DNA of 64,000 bases from Orbilia blumenaviensis. Its lineage: Eukaryota > Ascomycota > Orbiliomycetes > Orbiliales > Orbiliaceae. Numbering within the stretch: the first letter of the stretch is position 1; each line of letters begins with the position of its first letter. The stretch covers positions 4,154,001-4,218,000 of the forward strand of contig JAVHNS010000001.1 in the NCBI GenBank assembly GCA_036872755.1. The letters are read 5' to 3'. The notes under the pieces were generated by a model that ran no database searches, was not told the DNA's origin, and worked only from the letters and a program-made list of their open reading frames with translations. A program made the translations under genes and the position numbers. This document shows positions 60,615 to 64,000 of the stretch, piece by piece.

Positions 60615-61642
60615 CCGTCCTTGCAATTGTTAACAGTGTTTCTAATATAAACATATGCGTATGCCTTAATAACTTTATCTATATAGACTCGGTCTGAATT
60701 TTGTATCCTCGTTGAATGGTGTAATATTCGCAGAGATGTGACAGTATCGTAAAACGACTAACATTGTACCGAGGCCTCGGAAGCCTATTTTCACCGAGCC
60801 CTACAAGAATAAGCTTAAACCCACCCCAAAGTCGGCGTCAAGATCCGAAGCTATAAGTCCGACCGCTATTGCATTACCTTTTTAAGTCGTATATCGGGGC
60901 CTAACGCCCGCTAAATCGCATTATAATATAGAATTTAATATTAAAGAGGCTGTGTATTTCTTGGGTGTATACGTAAGCCATTGAGGATAACGTTGGAATC
61001 GAATTTTGACTTGAAGGCGGAGTCGAGAAAGTCATTATCTTATATCTAGACGAAGGGACTTCAAACAGGGGGTTACCATTTTGTTGGCGATTTTGTCGTG
61101 TCATGCATCCAGATTCGGACTTGCCGCACAAAATTCACCAATCAGAGAGCTAGATTCTGCCGAACCCCGTCTAAAACTGGAGACCGGTCGCTTTCCATTC
61201 CGACCGCCGATGCAGAAGTGGATTGGGAATGATCCGAAAAACTTAAGGAGGCCCCACCGGCCTATGTAAGCAAAGTTTGAGCAGTGAACGTGCATTATTT
61301 AGGAGGGCTTATATAAGATTAATTGGGAAATACACGCCCCCAAACTTTGAGGCTTCCGATTGATTTTCCCTTTGGAGGAAACAGTAACAAAACCAAAACA
61401 CCAGGTCAGGCCAGGCTGTATATTGTGGGTAGAATCGAAGTAAATTCGAAGAAGCTTATAAAAATTGCCCGAGGCCCGAAAAGCCAATATCAAACCTATC
61501 TTTTCCAATTTGTGTGTAAAAGAAAGGGTTAGACAAACTCAGGACTGGACCCCCAGGTCTCACAGATTCGGCAAGAGCATTCGAAACGGCAGCCCACTGA
61601 TTGATCCCGTATATCGTATAACGTTAAAGCTTGCCCCAAAAG
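60615..61642. other. Intergenic region
   Basis: About 1 kb without a supported gene between two same-strand genes. Several 60-75 codon frames overlap and none is convincing. Confidence 0.5.
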
Positions 61643-62954
61643 ATGGAAGCTGCATTACTCGAAATCCGGCAAACCAGGCAGAGACGTAAGTCGCACATTC
61701 GGAACCCCACGTCTCCCGCCCTCGCGTGCTAACTTTAAAAATATCCTTGAAGCGGCCGTGCGGTCATACTATCACTATGATCCATCCCAAGCCGTGGCTA
61801 TTGTGGCCTTGGTTCTTTACGTAAGCTATTTTATTCTTCGTTCAATATTTCCTTCGCGAATAAGCTCTTAGAACTCTTGCAGTCGACGAGGTTGATCGAG
61901 TATCATAGTATGGTATCGTTAGATCGTTACTAACCCTCAAATGATGCGTTTATAGGGCATCACAACCTTCGCCCACTTCTTCCAATACTTTCGTTATCGG
62001 GCATGGTACATTACCGTTCTTCTCCTAGCGGGTATAATGCAAACATTCGGATATCTAGCCCGTTTGTTCTCGGCAAGAGATGTGCACGATCGAGGCCTAT
62101 ACATCGCTCAGTTTGTGCTTGTGGTCCTGGCGCCAGTGTTTACTGCAGCGGGTGATTACATCGTCTTGGGAAGATTATTGGAGAGGGTTTTGCCGGGTGG
62201 GCCTCAAGCCAAGGCACTGGGTTTACCCGCAAGATGGATTACCTGGATTTTCGTGTCTAGTGATTTGATCAGTTTCGTAATGCAGGGTGTTGGTGCTGCG
62301 TGAGTTCAAACATTCTTCTTTTTCAGATCGATGCATCGGTGCAGTCGGGGGGAGACAAACCGTCTTATCGTAAAACAGATCATCATATGGATCACTAATA
62401 TGCAAACCGGGGAGTGATGCAGTATCATATCGGCGAACACAGATGGAACAAATCCTGCAGCCCAACTTCGAGGACAGGATATTATTATGGCTGGTTTAGC
62501 TATCCAAATTGCCTTCTTTAGTTTCTTCACCGGTGCGACTATCCGGTTCGACACAAAGACCAGGGTGTCACATCCAAATGCGAAGTGGCGGGTCTTGGTT
62601 TACTGCCTGTACCTCAGCTGCACTTGCATTCTGGTAGGTTATCCTTTGACCAATGGCAATTTATATACGACGAGGGTGCTAATGGTTCACAACTAGATTC
62701 GTTCAATTTACAGAATAGTCGAGTTCGCACAAGGTTGGGATGGGTACCTCATGTCCCACGAGGTCTACTTCTACGTTCTAGAAGCCCTTCCTATGTTTCC
62801 CTGCCTAGTCGCTTTCAATATCTTCCATCCGTCGAAATATTTGCCCGAGCCGAAAACAACAGACGAAGATCAGAATATTGCACTAGAGGGTCAGACGCCC
62901 TACGATAGTCGGGAAGGTATCGTATCAACGTCAAACTACCAGCAGCTCTCGTAA
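61643..62954 (+). CDS. RTA1-like seven-helix membrane protein
   Basis: Member of the RTA1/RTM1/RSB1 family of fungal plasma-membrane proteins linked to sphingoid-base or drug tolerance and often called lipid-translocating exporters. Five exons (61643-61685, 61753-61820, 61956-62299, 62423-62633, 62697-62954) give 307 residues, all introns GT-AG and in phase. Family landmarks: YHYDPSQAVAIVALVLY at the first helix, GITTFAHFFQYFRYRAWY, an LLLAGIMQTFGYLARLF helix, YIAQFVLVVLAPVFTAAG followed by DYIVLGRL, FVSSDLISFVMQGVGAA, GQDIIMAGLAIQIAFF, and FYVLEALPMFPCLVAFNIFHP at the last helix. The C-terminal ~40 residues are polar and cytoplasmic. The intron 61821-61955 contains a 30-nt in-frame segment with its own splice-site-like borders, described in the findings. 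Confidence 0.9.
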
Positions 62955-64000
62955 GCTTGGTATACGTTTGAGTTTCAGGTGGGGTTCATTATATTGAGTA
63001 ATATTACGTCGTGGGTAGGTGAACCGTGGGGTTTTTTGGTATATTGAACTTTGAGTAGCACAAAAACTAGACTGTTATTTATTTGTTATCATTCCTTTAG
63101 AACCAGCCTTAATCAAGATCTTATGATATATATATAGCACAACACCTATAGACTTTCGCATTTCAGGTTGGGTCTTCTAGCCTCTGTTATGGTTTAAATT
63201 TTTGGTTGGCCAACGTTAATTGGTCGATATATTTTAGGCTTGAGGTATGAGGTCGTATCCGATCTAGAGTAGATATTACTTGCATAAGACCTCGGCAGGG
63301 CCATTCAGCCATTCCCTTTCGCCACTATATATATACTTTAAGTAGTTATGAATTTCACCATACGGCATACCAGTGCAACCGGCATGTTTGTACAACTTCT
63401 GCTAAATTTGAAATATGAAAAGAGCAGCTATATTACCACGACAATCTGTAGTGGCCGGCTTTATGGAGCAAAAAGAGAAGAATCAACGGGATGTTGCTGG
63501 ATCTGCATGTGATTGGTAAGTGATAAAATTTAAAAATAAAATATATATATGACCGCGCGTGCACGATCGATCGAATCCTCCCGCCCCCACAGGATTACAG
63601 GGTATAAATTAATTATGACCCTGGTAGATGAGCCCATCAACACGTTCAATGGGGTCTGGTGTTGTGTAATCGTATGCACTACAGAATGGGCAGAACAGAT
63701 GGATTAGTTAGGTCAGTCCCGGCGGTGTTATCTGCCGAAATTATCGAATTGTGGGTAATATCAACAAAGGAGGAGTTACTTAAAGCACTTACCTATGTAC
63801 GTAACCTTACAACAAAACTGGCCGGTCTGGATGTTAGGAAAGGCTCCGTGGCGGTAGACGTCGAGCACGTTTGAAAGTTTGTATTGCAAGACAGTCGATA
63901 GTAGCAGCCACAACCAACCTATTTAGAACCTGCTAATAATAGAAATCATAACCGCCGAAGTAGCTAGTACCATGACTTTGCCACACTTTTGGCTCTAATT
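62955..64000. other. Right-hand flank
   Basis: No supported gene in the last kilobase. Short TA runs near 63130 and 63325 and short frames only; a gene could begin beyond the window. Confidence 0.5.

Overview
The window looks like nuclear DNA of a filamentous ascomycete (Pezizomycotina). The reasons are genes interrupted by many short GT-AG introns (about 50-110 nt, often with CTAAC-like branch sites), one spliceosomal GC-AG intron, an intron-containing tRNA, and families typical of these fungi: Zn2Cys6 regulator, RTA1-like membrane protein, LaeA-like methyltransferase, Fyv6-type splicing factor and fungal STAND-type N-terminal domains. A leotiomycete is plausible but cannot be shown from this sequence. 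All gene models were spliced by eye. Internal coding sequence is usually secure; first exons and a few junctions are less so.

Layout. 1-8470: no convincing gene. 8471-9775 (+): alpha/beta hydrolase, tail-to-tail with an eIF2-alpha-kinase-like gene at 9949-12161 (-). 13452-15485 (-): LaeA-like SAM methyltransferase with an apparent one-base break at an exon junction. About 16.2-20.5 kb: no supported gene. 20485-23536 (+): Zn2Cys6 transcription factor. 25538-28249 (+): large unrecognised protein with a short conserved core and an Arg/Ser-rich tail. 29310 to about 33334 (-): Pca1/CrpA-like heavy-metal P1B-ATPase. 36687-37754 (+): HMG-box protein with an alternating tandem repeat. 38861-42159 (+): large four-exon membrane protein of unknown function. 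43940-45133 (+): a second, shorter member of the family at 25538. 45471-46573 (-): hemerythrin-like HHE protein. 46986-47071 (+): tRNA-Ala(AGC) with intron. 48908-50454 (+): secreted protein with a jacalin-like part followed by an aerolysin-like pore-forming part. 50923-55616 (-): very long protein starting with a fungal STAND-type N-terminal domain but with no visible NTPase. 56737-58197 (+): protein with two chromo-like motifs. 58283-59154 (-): Fyv6/NIP30-domain protein, divergent from a mitochondrial S-adenosylmethionine carrier at 59437-60614 (+). 61643-62954 (+): RTA1-like seven-helix protein.

The genes do not form an obvious metabolic cluster: housekeeping genes (SAM carrier, Fyv6-like, stress kinase, tRNA) are interleaved with lineage-specific genes (membrane protein, STAND-like protein, pore-former, SR-tailed pair). 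The best candidates for something undescribed are the paralogous SR-tailed pair (25538 and 43940), the secreted lectin/pore-former, and the 1026-residue membrane protein at 38861-42159.
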